Shown piece after piece: positions 7,600 through 15,907 of a DNA stretch of 64,000 nt (position 1 is the first letter of the stretch; each line of letters begins with the position of its first letter). A program made the position numbers and the translations under genes. The notes under the pieces are model-generated. The model saw only the letters and a list, made by a program, of their open reading frames with translations. It was not told where the DNA came from and ran no database searches. The DNA is from Pseudoxanthomonas wuyuanensis (GTDB lineage: Bacteria > Pseudomonadota > Gammaproteobacteria > Xanthomonadales > Xanthomonadaceae). The stretch is from contig NZ_OCND01000001.1 in assembly GCF_900215535.1 (NCBI RefSeq), positions 62,001-126,000 on the forward strand, in the 5' to 3' direction.

Positions 7600-9390
7600 A
7601 TGTCCTATCTCGTTCTCGCCCGTAAGTGGCGTCCCAAGCGTTTTGCCGAGCTGGTGGGCCAGGAACATGTGGTCCGGGCGCTCAGCAATGCGCTGGATAC
7701 CGGCCGTGTCCACCACGCCTTCCTGTTCACCGGCACCCGCGGCGTCGGCAAGACCACCATCGCCCGCATCTTCGCCAAATCGCTGAACTGCGAGCAGGGC
7801 ACCAGTGCCGACCCGTGCGGCCAGTGCCCGGCCTGCCTGGATATCGATGCCGGCCGCTACATCGACCTGCTGGAAATCGACGCCGCCTCCAATACCGGCG
7901 TCGACGACGTCCGCGAGGTCATCGAGAACGCCCAGTACATGCCTTCGCGCGGCAAGTTCAAGGTCTACCTGATCGACGAAGTGCACATGCTGTCGAAGGC
8001 GGCGTTCAACGCGCTGCTGAAGACGCTGGAAGAGCCGCCGGAGCACGTCAAGTTCCTGCTGGCCACCACCGATCCGCAGAAGTTGCCGGTCACCGTGCTG
8101 TCGCGCTGCCTGCAGTTCAACCTGAAACGGCTGGACGAACAGCAGATCTCCGGCCAGATCGACAAGATCCTCAAGGCCGAAGGCATCGAGGCCGACGACA
8201 GCGCCATCCGCCAGATCGCCAAGGCTGCCGACGGCAGCCTGCGCGATGGCCTGTCGCTGCTGGACCAGGCCATCGCCTATGCCGGTGGCGCGCTGCGCGA
8301 AGACGGCGTGCGCACCATGCTGGGCACGGTCGACCGCACCCAGGTGGCGGCGATGCTGGAAGCGCTGGCCAACGGCGATGGCCAAACCCTGTTGAAGGTC
8401 ATCGCCGCGCTGGCCGATTTCTCGCCCGACTGGGGCGGCGTGCTGGAAGCGCTGGCCGAAGCCCTGCATCGCATCCAGGTGCGCCAGCTGGTGCCCAGCG
8501 CGGCCATCGAGGCCGAAGGCATCGATGCCGATGGTTTTGCGCAGCGGTTGCGTCCGGAAGTGGTGCAACTGTGGTACCAGATGGCGCTCAATGGCCGCCG
8601 CGATCTGTACCTGGCGCCCAGCGCGCGCGCCGGCTTCGAAATGAGCGTGCTGCGCATGCTGGCGTTCCGCCCGGCGCAGGCCGGCGAAATGAAGGCTGCC
8701 GATGCCGGCAGCGTAGCGGCCGCCGCACCGGCGAAACCGGCCAGCACCGCGCCGCGACCGGTTGAAGCGGCGCCACAGCAGGCGGTGCCGCAGCAGATGG
8801 CCCGCGAGGAACCGAAACCGGTGGCGCCGCCTGCGCCGCCACCGCAGGTTGCGCCGGCCGCCGCCGCCCGCCAGGCATCGCCGCCGTGGCCGGAACCGGA
8901 ATCGGCGTCCATGCCCGTATCTGCTTCCGCTCAGGCACCCGTCCCGGCGTCTGCACCCGCATCCGCGCCGGCGCAGTTCAGCAGCGCCACCGCCGGCATC
9001 GGCATCATCGACAACGATACCTGGCTGCATTTTGCCGACAGCAGCGGCCTGAAAGGCGCGACCCGGCAACTGGCCGAGAACGCCGCATTCGCCGCCAGCG
9101 AAGACGGCGTGCTGCGGCTGTCGCTGGACGCCGGCTTCGATTACCTGCGCTCGGATCGCGCGGTCAACGAACTTGGCCAGGCCATCGCGCAGCGCTATGG
9201 CGCAGCGCCGAAAATCGTGTTCGTCCATGCCGCCGCGGAATCGGAAACGCTGAAGCAGCGCGCGCATCGCCAGCGCGATGAGCAGCAGAACGCCGCCGAG
9301 CAGGATTTCATTAACCACCCGGACGTCCAGCGCCTGATTCAGCATGGCGCCAAGGTCGTGCCGGACTCCATCCGTCCGTTTGAAGAATAA
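7600..9390 (+). CDS. dnaX: DNA polymerase III subunits tau/gamma
   Basis: 596 residues from ATG 7600 ([15 protein letters not shown]). A GTG two codons earlier (7594) is also possible. Walker A is GTRGVGKTT (45-53). A four-cysteine zinc site follows (CEQG, CGQCPAC), then Walker [21 protein letters not shown] and sensor 1 [16 protein letters not shown]. After about residue 360 comes a Pro/Ala-rich linker and a C-terminal tau domain that should bind DnaE and DnaB. DnaX is the clamp-loader motor. I saw no A-AAA-AAG slippage site in the linker, so a shorter gamma form made by frameshifting is not supported here. ybaB and recR follow, the usual order. Confidence 0.97.
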   Translation: MSYLVLARKWRPKRFAELVGQEHVVRALSNALDTGRVHHAFLFTGTRGVGKTTIARIFAKSLNCEQGTSADPCGQCPACLDIDAGRYIDLLEIDAASNTGVDDVREVIENAQYMPSRGKFKVYLIDEVHMLSKAAFNALLKTLEEPPEHVKFLLATTDPQKLPVTVLSRCLQFNLKRLDEQQISGQIDKILKAEGIEADDSAIRQIAKAADGSLRDGLSLLDQAIAYAGGALREDGVRTMLGTVDRTQVAAMLEALANGDGQTLLKVIAALADFSPDWGGVLEALAEALHRIQVRQLVPSAAIEAEGIDADGFAQRLRPEVVQLWYQMALNGRRDLYLAPSARAGFEMSVLRMLAFRPAQAGEMKAADAGSVAAAAPAKPASTAPRPVEAAPQQAVPQQMAREEPKPVAPPAPPPQVAPAAAARQASPPWPEPESASMPVSASAQAPVPASAPASAPAQFSSATAGIGIIDNDTWLHFADSSGLKGATRQLAENAAFAASEDGVLRLSLDAGFDYLRSDRAVNELGQAIAQRYGAAPKIVFVHAAAESETLKQRAHRQRDEQQNAAEQDFINHPDVQRLIQHGAKVVPDSIRPFEE

Positions 9391-9406
9391 GCAGAAGAGA
9401 GCCGAC

Positions 9407-9727
9407 ATGCGTGGAAACATTGCCCAACTGATGCAACAGGCGCAGAAGATGCAGGAAAACCTGCAGCGTGCGCAGGAAGAACTGGCCAAGCTGGAAGTCA
9501 CCGGCAATGCCGGCGGTGGCATGGTCAGCGTGACCCTGACCGGCACCAAGGAATGCCGCAAGGTGCGCATCGATCCGTCGGTGCTGGGCGACCAGGAAAT
9601 GGTCGAAGACCTGATCGCGGCCGCGTTCAACGACGCTGCCAACAAGGTCGATGCCGAGTCGAAGGAAAAAATGGGCTCGGCCACGGCCGGCATGCCGCTG
9701 CCGCCGGGAATGAAGCTGCCGTTCTGA
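9407..9727 (+). CDS. ybaB: YbaB/EbfC family nucleoid-associated protein
   Basis: 106 residues from ATG 9407, with AGAAGAGA as ribosome site. The N-terminus ([22 protein letters not shown]) is the coiled helix of the family, followed by [21 protein letters not shown] and [15 protein letters not shown]. YbaB proteins are small dimeric DNA binders found between dnaX and recR in many bacteria, and the same order is seen here. It lies 16 nt after dnaX, so they are co-transcribed. Confidence 0.93.
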   Translation: MRGNIAQLMQQAQKMQENLQRAQEELAKLEVTGNAGGGMVSVTLTGTKECRKVRIDPSVLGDQEMVEDLIAAAFNDAANKVDAESKEKMGSATAGMPLPPGMKLPF

Positions 9728-9933
9728 GAAGTCGGGGACCGGGGACCCGGGCCCCGGAAAAGCGAGCCTCGATTGTATGAGGCAAGCTGCCCCGCTATCG
9801 GCCCTGGGTCAGGACGAGCGCTGCAGAGCGAGGGCGCTATGCCTGTATTGCCCCGTTGCGTAGCGCATGGGTTTTAAGAGCCTGGAAAGCAGCCTTTCCC
9901 CGGTCCCCGGTCCCGAACGTCCCAGACATCCTG
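9728..9933. repeat. Intergenic mirrored purine/pyrimidine block between ybaB and recR
   Basis: Right after the ybaB stop comes GTCGGGGACCGGGGACCCGG (9731-9750). Just before recR comes its near-complement, CCCCGGTCCCCGGTCCCG (about 9898-9915). The arms are about 150 bases apart and could pair in the transcript. No gene or clear promoter is seen in the middle. Similar mirrored blocks occur in at least five other intergenic gaps of this window. Confidence 0.6.
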
Positions 9934-10530
9934 ATGAGCCTTTCCCTGCTCGAACAATTGATCGAATCCCTGCGCGTGCTGCCTGGCGTCGGCCAGAAGA
10001 CCGCGCAGCGGATGGCCTACCACCTGCTCGAGCGCGAGCGCGAGGGCGGCAAGCGGCTGGCCGAAACGCTGGGCGTGGCGCTGGAGAAGATCGGCCATTG
10101 CGCGATGTGCCGCGATTTCACCGAAAGCGAAATCTGCGCCACCTGCGCCAGCGCCAGCCGCGATCGCCATCAGCTGTGCGCGGTCGAATCGCCGGCGGAC
10201 CGGCTGGCCATCGAGCAGGCCACCGGCTATCGCGGCCTGTATTTCATCCTGCAGGGGCGGCTGTCGCCGCTGGACGGCATCGGCCCGCGCGAACTTGGCC
10301 TGGATGCGCTGGCCGCGCGGCTGGCCGAAGGCGAGATCACCGAGATGATCATCGCCACCAATCCCACCGTGGAAGGCGAAGCGACCGCGCACTATCTGGC
10401 GCAACTGGCGCGCCAGCACCGGGTCCGCCCCAGCCGGCTGGCGCACGGCGTGCCGCTGGGCGGCGAACTGGAATACGTCGATCGCGGAACCCTTTCGCAT
10501 GCGTTCGGTTCGCGCAGCGAGATGACTTGA
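9934..10530 (+). CDS. recR: Recombination mediator RecR
   Basis: 198 residues from ATG 9934 ([20 protein letters not shown]). The order is a helix-hairpin-helix ([17 protein letters not shown]), a four-cysteine zinc finger ([16 protein letters not shown]), a Toprim domain ([35 protein letters not shown]) and the C-terminal [15 protein letters not shown]. RecR works with RecF and RecO to load RecA on gapped DNA. recO is also in the window at 41282. There is no Shine-Dalgarno sequence. The start follows a pyrimidine-rich block. Confidence 0.97.
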   Translation: MSLSLLEQLIESLRVLPGVGQKTAQRMAYHLLEREREGGKRLAETLGVALEKIGHCAMCRDFTESEICATCASASRDRHQLCAVESPADRLAIEQATGYRGLYFILQGRLSPLDGIGPRELGLDALAARLAEGEITEMIIATNPTVEGEATAHYLAQLARQHRVRPSRLAHGVPLGGELEYVDRGTLSHAFGSRSEMT

Positions 10531-10540
10531 GGGCGGTAAT

Positions 10541-10646
10541 GCGTAAAGGGTAAAGGGTAAAGTAGGGCAACAGCGTGCAGTGCCGGTATCCGGCTCGCCC
10601 TGCTTCTGCCTTCACGCCTTCCAATTCCCCCTTCACTTCAGCTGGC
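10541..10646. repeat. Mirrored purine/pyrimidine block between recR and the HIT gene
   Basis: The purine-rich GTAAAGGGTAAAGGGTAAAG (about 10542-10561) follows the recR stop. The pyrimidine-rich CCTTCCAATTCCCCCTTCAC (about 10618-10637) precedes the HIT start. They are partial complements. This is a member of the same class as the ybaB-recR block, in a different base wording. Confidence 0.5.
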
Positions 10647-10653
10647 CGCCCTC

Positions 10654-11007
10654 ATGAACGACACCCTCTTCGGCAAGATCATCCGTCGCGAAATCCCCGC
10701 GACCATCGTCTATGAAGACGACGAGATCCTGGGCTTCAAGGACATCGCGCCGCAGGCGCCGGTGCACGTGCTGTTCGTTCCCAAGCACGAGCTCATCCCG
10801 ACGCTGGACGATGCGACGCCGGAGCAGGCGGCACTGATCGGGAAGCTCGCTTTGGCCGCAGCCGAATACGCACGCCGTGAAGGCCTGGCGCAGGACGGCT
10901 ACCGGGTGGTGATGAACTGCCGCGAACATGCCGGCCAGACCGTGTTCCACCTGCACCTGCACCTGCTGGCCGGCGCGCAGCTGGGGCGCTTCGGCTCGCC
11001 GTCGTAA
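10654..11007 (+). CDS. hinT: HIT-family purine nucleoside phosphoramidase (HinT-like)
   Basis: 117 residues. The histidine triad motif is HLHLHLL near the C-terminus. The N-terminus TLFGKIIRREIPATIVYEDD is the standard HINT opening. These cytoplasmic dimers hydrolyse adenosine 5'-phosphoramidates and lysyl-AMP. The gene follows recR after a 123-bp gap holding a mirrored repeat and is closed by a strong terminator at 11124. No ribosome site is obvious. Confidence 0.93.
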   Translation: MNDTLFGKIIRREIPATIVYEDDEILGFKDIAPQAPVHVLFVPKHELIPTLDDATPEQAALIGKLALAAAEYARREGLAQDGYRVVMNCREHAGQTVFHLHLHLLAGAQLGRFGSPS

Positions 11008-11123
11008 GGCGCTTGCGACCGCAACCGCCCAAGCCCTTTTGATCCGTGTCCCACGCTTTCCGTTTCTGTAGCCGCAACCGGCCTCACGACAGGCTGCGTA
11101 GCTCCGCGGTTTCATTCCCGCAT

Positions 11124-11154
11124 AAAAAAAGCCGCTCGATGAGCGGCTCTTTTG
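11124..11154. terminator. Bidirectional intrinsic terminator
   Basis: An A-run is followed by AGCCGCTCGATGAGCGGCT and TCTTTT: a 7-8 bp GC stem with a GAT loop and U-tracts on both strands. It serves hinT from the left and the Slp-type lipoprotein gene from the right, which converge here. Confidence 0.93.
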
Positions 11155-11170
11155 CTGGTTGCCGGAACTG

Positions 11171-11692
11171 TCACCACCAGCCGCGGCGGCCCCAACCCCA
11201 GTACGGGCCCCAGAACGGGTCGTAGTACGGGTACGGGTAGGGGCGGACCTCGACTTCGCGAACTTGCGGCCACAGATAGACCACGTCGGCGGCCACCCGC
11301 GGAAGGCGGTAGTCGTAGTCGCCGATGCGGGTGTTTTCGTAGCCGTCGATGCGGCCGACGAAGGTGACTTCGCGCCCCTCGGCGAACACCGCCGGGTCGT
11401 AGAAGCCGGCGCGGCAGGCGATGAAACGGCCATCGGTGGCGTCGGGCGCGGAGCTGAGCGGCCGTCCTGTGCCCGCCAGCGGACGCGACACCAACTGGAA
11501 GCAGGTGTTGTCCTGGCCAGGGATGGTTTCGATGATGCGGCCGCCCCAGCGGACCGGGGCGCCCACCTGGGCGGTGGCCACGGCGTCGCGCGGAGTCACT
11601 TCGGTATAGGCCCCCTGCAGCGGCTTGGGTGCGGTGGCGCAGGCCGACAACAGGGCAACGGTGGCGGCAAGCGCGGCGAAACGGATGTTCAT
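11171..11692 (-). CDS. Slp family outer-membrane lipoprotein
   Basis: 173 residues with a lipoprotein signal ending LLSAC (Cys18). The body has the Slp pattern: VTPRDAVATAQVGAPVRWGG, then TCFQLVSRPLAGTGRP and VTFVGRIDGYENTRIGDYDY. The tail is rich in Tyr, Pro, Gly and Trp (YPYPYYDPFWGPYWGWG). Two in-frame ATGs exist, at 11698 and 11692. The AAGGGAG sequence sits one base from the first and seven from the second, so 11692 is chosen. Slp proteins are starvation- or stationary-phase-induced outer-membrane lipoproteins. It lies 20 bp after the transglutaminase gene and may be part of that operon. Confidence 0.85.
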   Translation of the reverse strand: MNIRFAALAATVALLSACATAPKPLQGAYTEVTPRDAVATAQVGAPVRWGGRIIETIPGQDNTCFQLVSRPLAGTGRPLSSAPDATDGRFIACRAGFYDPAVFAEGREVTFVGRIDGYENTRIGDYDYRLPRVAADVVYLWPQVREVEVRPYPYPYYDPFWGPYWGWGRRGWW

Positions 11693-11712
11693 GACCATAC
11701 TCCCTTGTGAGG

Positions 11713-13662
11713 TTATGGGCGGTGCCGGCGCAGGTCGCGGATCAGCGCGGTACGGTCCCCAACTGCGCCAGCGTAGCGCGCTTCGACGAAACGCTGGCTG
11801 AGCGAAGCCAGCTCGCCGGCCCGCTCCGGCACCGCGGCCGCGATCCGTTGTGCCCAGGCCAGTGCGGGCTCGTGCGCCTCGCGGCCCAGGCCGCGGCGCG
11901 CGTAGCGGGCGCTCAGGCGGTGCCAGGCGCGCAGCAGCGGGTCGCGTTCGCGTTCGCTGCGCGCCAGCCACCAGCCCATCCACGCCAGCGCCAGCCCGGC
12001 GACCAGCGCAAACAGCAGGCTCAGCCGTTGCCCGCTCAGGCGGTCGATGCCGAAGCCGGCCAGCATTCGCTCCTGCCGCGAGGCGTCGAACCCGAGCACC
12101 AGATCGTTCCAGCCGCGGCGCAGCCAGTCGCCGAAGTCGCCGACCTGGATCAGTCGGCCGGCGACGCCGCCGCCGCCGCCCAGCCGATCTTCCAGGGTGT
12201 CGTAGATGCGTTCCGGCGCCACCGCGGCGGTCGGGTCCACCCGCACCCAGCCGCGCTGCGGCAGCCAGACTTCGGCCCAGGCGTGCGCGTCCATGTTGCG
12301 CACCACCCAGTAGTCGCCGAATGGATTGCGGTAGCCGCCGACGTAACCGGTCACCACACGCGACGGGATGCCCGCCGCACGCATCAGCACCACGAATGCC
12401 GAACTGAAGTGCTCGCAATAACCGTTCTTCTGTTCGAACAGGAATTCGTCCACCGAATGCCGGCCCGGCAACGGTGTATCCAGCGTGTAGCCGAACTCCG
12501 CCCGCACCCAGTCCAGCGCACGCTCGACGATACGCATATCGTCGCCGCCGGCTTCCCGCCGCCACTGCGCCGCCAGCGCCAGCGTGCGCGGGTTGTAGCC
12601 GGCCGGCAGCGCCAGTGCGCGCTGGCGCAGCATCTGCCGCAGCTGCGGTTCGAACTGCCGTGGCGGCGAGGACTGCATTCGCCAGCGGGTCAGCGAATTC
12701 AGCGCGCGTGGCGCGTAGAGGCCGTAGTCGAGCGACAGGCGGGTGTCGTCCGGCGCCGTCTGCAACAGTTCCAGGGCCACCAGTTGGCGGCGATCGGTGG
12801 GTTCCAGTTCCATCTGGTAGTCCCACACGGTTTCGCCAGCGGTTACCGGCTCGGCCGGCAGACCGCTCATCCACTGCGGCTGGGTCCAGCTGCGGCCGTC
12901 GAAATCCCACAGCACCGGGCCGCGCCAGTACATCTGCTCCGGCCGCGGCGTGGCGCCGAAGAACTGCACGCGCAGGGCCGGGTTGTCGTCGGCCATCAGG
13001 TCCAGCCAGCCGCCCGGGGTCATGCTGTCGGACAGGCCGGGCTTGGCCAATGCGCGTTCCGGCACGCCCCACAGCGGCGACGGGAAGCGCGGGAACAGCC
13101 AGAACGCGGCCAGCATCAGTGGCAGACCCAGCGCAACCAGGCGTCCCACCGCGGAAAGCCGTTGCGGCAGCCGGATTGGCGCGGTTTCCGCACCCCCTTC
13201 CAGTTCGGCCAGCCGTTGCAGCGTCATCAGGGCGCTGAGCACCGCCAGCAGGCCGATGACCATCGTCAGCGGCCCTTGGTCCAGCAGGAATGCGGCAAAC
13301 GGCGCGAACAGCCCAAAGCCGATCAGGCTGCGGGCGTCGCGCAGGCTGCCGGTTTCGGCCGGCTTGATGGCCAGCATCGCCGCCAGCAGCGCGCAGCCGG
13401 TATCGCGGCCGAAACGCATGCCCATCACCGCGAACACGGCAGCCAGCATCGCCAACGCCAGCAGCAGGCGCAGCACGGCGTGCAACGGCTTGCGCCAGGA
13501 CAACGCCGCGATCGCAACGGCGGCGGCGGCGATCGACCCTGCCAGCGCGCCCGGCAGTTGCAGCAGCAGGGCGGACAGGCACAGCCCGGCGGTGGCCAGC
13601 ACCCAGATGCGGCTGCCGGCGTCGAGGACGACCGGGGCGGCGGCGTCAATGCGGTTGGACAT
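11713..13662 (-). CDS. tgpA: TgpA-type membrane transglutaminase
   Basis: 649 residues. About six N-terminal membrane segments (residues 18-190, DUF3488) precede a periplasmic transglutaminase core and one more membrane segment near 555-575, then a short cytoplasmic tail. The catalytic triad is visible as Cys416 (KNGYCEHFSSAF), His460 (NMDAHAWAEVW) and Asp476 (VDPTAA). TgpA of Pseudomonas is an inner-membrane protein with an active periplasmic transglutaminase domain. The gene overlaps the DUF58 gene by 17 bp. A moxR gene lies upstream, the usual MoxR-DUF58-transglutaminase grouping. Confidence 0.93.
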   Translation of the reverse strand: MSNRIDAAAPVVLDAGSRIWVLATAGLCLSALLLQLPGALAGSIAAAAVAIAALSWRKPLHAVLRLLLALAMLAAVFAVMGMRFGRDTGCALLAAMLAIKPAETGSLRDARSLIGFGLFAPFAAFLLDQGPLTMVIGLLAVLSALMTLQRLAELEGGAETAPIRLPQRLSAVGRLVALGLPLMLAAFWLFPRFPSPLWGVPERALAKPGLSDSMTPGGWLDLMADDNPALRVQFFGATPRPEQMYWRGPVLWDFDGRSWTQPQWMSGLPAEPVTAGETVWDYQMELEPTDRRQLVALELLQTAPDDTRLSLDYGLYAPRALNSLTRWRMQSSPPRQFEPQLRQMLRQRALALPAGYNPRTLALAAQWRREAGGDDMRIVERALDWVRAEFGYTLDTPLPGRHSVDEFLFEQKNGYCEHFSSAFVVLMRAAGIPSRVVTGYVGGYRNPFGDYWVVRNMDAHAWAEVWLPQRGWVRVDPTAAVAPERIYDTLEDRLGGGGGVAGRLIQVGDFGDWLRRGWNDLVLGFDASRQERMLAGFGIDRLSGQRLSLLFALVAGLALAWMGWWLARSERERDPLLRAWHRLSARYARRGLGREAHEPALAWAQRIAAAVPERAGELASLSQRFVEARYAGAVGDRTALIRDLRRHRP

Positions 13663-14614
13663 GCGGCATCAGCGCCAGGGCGCGCAGGCAGAGATGGCGG
13701 TGCGCGGGACCCTGGTCGGGACCCAGCGGCGGGTGTGCGGGCAGCAGTAGCCGGTAGCGGCGATCGCCGCGTTCGGCCAGATCCACCCAGCGCGCCAGCC
13801 GACGGATGCGCTGCTCGTGGTCGAGTCCGGCCAGATCGTGCCAGCTCAGTACGACCTCGATGCTGAGCGGCTGTTCGTACTCGCGCACCAGCAGGAGATC
13901 GCGGCGGGCCGAAGGTTTCCAGGCGATCGCGCGCCGCGGATCGCCGGCGCGGTAGGCGCGCAGGTGGTGGACGTCTTCCCCGGCCGCATGCAGGCGCGTG
14001 CGCTGGCTCTGGCCGCCGCCCTCGGGCAACGGCGGGCCGTTGCTTTCCGGGGTGGGATAGACCAGCAATGGCGATTCCGGCCAGATCCACGCCCACGCGC
14101 GCGCCAGTCCCAGCGGCTGGGTGGTGGAAAGGCGGATGCGGTCCAGATCCAGCCATCCGCGTTGCGCAGTGGCCAGCGTAATCGCGGCCACGACCGGTTC
14201 TGCGCCCATCGCCGGCACCACCGTCGCCGATTGCAGGCATGCGAGCTGCAGGCCACGGCGGGTGCGCAGATCGCCGCTGGACAGCGCCACATGCACCAGC
14301 ATCGGCGCGCCGGCGGCGACCGGTTCGGCCGCGATCGCATCGATGCGCAACCCCGACAGCTGCAGGTGCGCGGCAATCAGGCTGGCCAGTCCGGCAGCGG
14401 CCAGCAGCAGCGCCAGCAGCAGGGCGGGGTTGTTGTTGTAGTTCAGCGCGCCGATCAGCATCGTCAGCACGAGCGCGCCGAAGAACAGTCCGAACCGGGT
14501 CGGCAGCACGTAGACGCGCCGCCGATCCAGCAGGGCCGGCAGCGGTTCGGGCCGGCGCGGACGCGCCAGCAGCGCAAAGCGTCTGGCCAGGCGTTCGCGA
14601 AGACTCGGTGACAC
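13646..14614 (-). CDS. DUF58 domain membrane protein
   Basis: 322 residues. Two hydrophobic segments lie at about 41-80 (LFFGALVLTMLIGALNYNNN, then a Leu/Ala-rich segment). The DUF58 signature is GEDVHHLRAYRAGDPRRAIAW, with LLLVREYEQP behind it. DUF58 proteins partner with MoxR AAA+ ATPases and carry a degenerate von Willebrand-like domain. The start is GTG at 14614, only 2 bp from the end of the MITE-like element at 14617-14909. No Shine-Dalgarno is left in front of it. Before the insertion this GTG would have been one base after the moxR stop, so the gene may have depended on translational coupling that is now lost. Confidence 0.88.
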   Translation of the reverse strand: MSPSLRERLARRFALLARPRRPEPLPALLDRRRVYVLPTRFGLFFGALVLTMLIGALNYNNNPALLLALLLAAAGLASLIAAHLQLSGLRIDAIAAEPVAAGAPMLVHVALSSGDLRTRRGLQLACLQSATVVPAMGAEPVVAAITLATAQRGWLDLDRIRLSTTQPLGLARAWAWIWPESPLLVYPTPESNGPPLPEGGGQSQRTRLHAAGEDVHHLRAYRAGDPRRAIAWKPSARRDLLLVREYEQPLSIEVVLSWHDLAGLDHEQRIRRLARWVDLAERGDRRYRLLLPAHPPLGPDQGPAHRHLCLRALALMPHVQPH

Positions 14615-14616
14615 GC

Positions 14617-14909
14617 TAGGGCCTGTTAACGCTGTTGGGATGGGTCACGTGGCTACCCAGCGGTCGCCAGGTGATTGTGCGTGGCGCAGTGACAGGCTGG
14701 CGGCCTGTTCAAGCCGCGCGCGGCCGCCTGCCGACCGCTGGGTAGCAACCCAGAGAGCCTGCCCCGTACTTGATACGGGGGCCGCAACGGAGTGCGCGCG
14801 GTACGGCGTCATCGCTCGGGCATGTATCGACATACATTTTCTCACTCTTCCTTGTCCCGCACGCATTCCGTTGCGGCGTGACCTATCCCAACAGCGTTAA
14901 CAGGCCCTA
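14617..14909. mobile_element. MITE-like element with 33-bp terminal inverted repeats and TA target
   Basis: The ends 14617-14649 and 14877-14909 are reverse complements over 33 bp with one mismatch. The left end begins TAGGGCCTGTTAACGCTGTT. Each end begins or ends with TA, consistent with a duplicated TA target. An internal 14-bp inverted pair (14653-14666 and 14732-14745, CTACCCAGCGGTCG) gives a second stem. No transposase is encoded. A possible 86-codon frame inside has no recognisable content. The element sits between moxR and the DUF58 gene, and its right TA forms part of the moxR TAG stop. Confidence 0.88.
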
Positions 14910-15860
14910 ATCCACCGGCACCGTATGCAGGATCGATTTGGCCAGCGCGGCGGTCGATGCCGCTTCGGCTTCGGCCACCAGGCGGTGCGCGGCCACTGCC
15001 GGGAACAGCGCCTGCACATCCTCGGGCAGCACATGGCGGCGCCCCAGCAGCAGCGCATAGGCGCGCGCGCCGCGCAGCAGTGCGATGCCGGCGCGCGGCG
15101 ACAGGCCCACGCGCACGCCGGGATGCTGGCGGCTGCGGGTCAGCAGCGCCTGCACGTAGTCGATCAGCGCGTCGCTGGCATGGACCTGATCCACGGCCTG
15201 CCGCAGCGCCAGGACATCGTCGGACGACAGCAGCGGCATCGTCTGCGCGATCAGTTCGCGGCGGTCGCTGCCGGCCAGCAGCGCGCGCTCGGCTTCGGCA
15301 TTCGGATAGCCCAGGTTCAACCGCAACAGAAAGCGATCCAGCTGCGAATCCGGCAGCGGATAGGTGCCGGAAAGATCGACCGGGTTCTGCGTGGCGATGA
15401 CGAAGAACGGTGCGGGCAAGGTGTGGGTCATTCCATCCAGCGTCACCTGGTGCTCGGCCATCGCTTCCAGCAGCGCGCTCTGGGTGCGCGGCGGCGCGCG
15501 GTTGATTTCGTCGGCCAGCAGGACGTTGGTGAATACCGGGCCTGGATGGAACTGGAACTGCCGGCTTTGCGCGTCGTAGATCGAAACGCCCAGCACGTCG
15601 GCCGGCAGCAGATCCGAGGTGAACTGCACGCGCTGGAATCCAAGTCCCAGCGTTGCCGCCAGCGCGTGCGCCAAGGTGGTCTTGCCCAGGCCGGGCAGAT
15701 CCTCGATCAGCAGATGGCCGTCGGACAGCAGCGCCACGAACGCCAACCGAACCTCATGCGACTTGCCCAGCAGCAGCGAGTTGACCTGTTGTTGCGCACG
15801 CTTCAGGGCATTGTTGAGGCCATCGGATAGCATAGGGCCGGTGCTGGGGACTGCGGACAT
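14907..15860 (-). CDS. MoxR family AAA+ ATPase
   Basis: 317 residues. Walker A is EDLPGLGKTTLAHAL, Walker B LLADEINRAPPRTQSALLEA, and the sensor region FFVIATQNPVDLSGTYPLP with LDRFLLRLNLGYP. MoxR ATPases act as chaperone-like factors for metal-containing or vWA-domain complexes and usually neighbour DUF58 and transglutaminase genes, as here. The stop codon TAG at 14907-14909 lies exactly at the junction with the MITE-like element. If the element is removed in silico, the same TAG is restored and the DUF58 GTG follows after one base. Confidence 0.93.
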   Translation of the reverse strand: MSAVPSTGPMLSDGLNNALKRAQQQVNSLLLGKSHEVRLAFVALLSDGHLLIEDLPGLGKTTLAHALAATLGLGFQRVQFTSDLLPADVLGVSIYDAQSRQFQFHPGPVFTNVLLADEINRAPPRTQSALLEAMAEHQVTLDGMTHTLPAPFFVIATQNPVDLSGTYPLPDSQLDRFLLRLNLGYPNAEAERALLAGSDRRELIAQTMPLLSSDDVLALRQAVDQVHASDALIDYVQALLTRSRQHPGVRVGLSPRAGIALLRGARAYALLLGRRHVLPEDVQALFPAVAAHRLVAEAEAASTAALAKSILHTVPVD

Positions 15861-15907
15861 TCACTCGCTCTCGGCTTGATGACTGGATTTCAGGGAAGTG
15901 TAGCCGG

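Noticed and set aside
8640..9000. Programmed frameshift in dnaX giving a gamma subunit
   Set aside because: No A-AAA-AAG type slippage site was seen in the linker region.
7294..9693. 799-codon minus-strand frame across dnaX and tRNA-Ser
   Set aside because: It overlaps dnaX antisense and runs through the tRNA gene; no recognisable domains.
14640..14900. 86-codon frame inside the MITE-like element
   Set aside because: No ribosome site, no similarity to a transposase, and composition set by internal palindromes.
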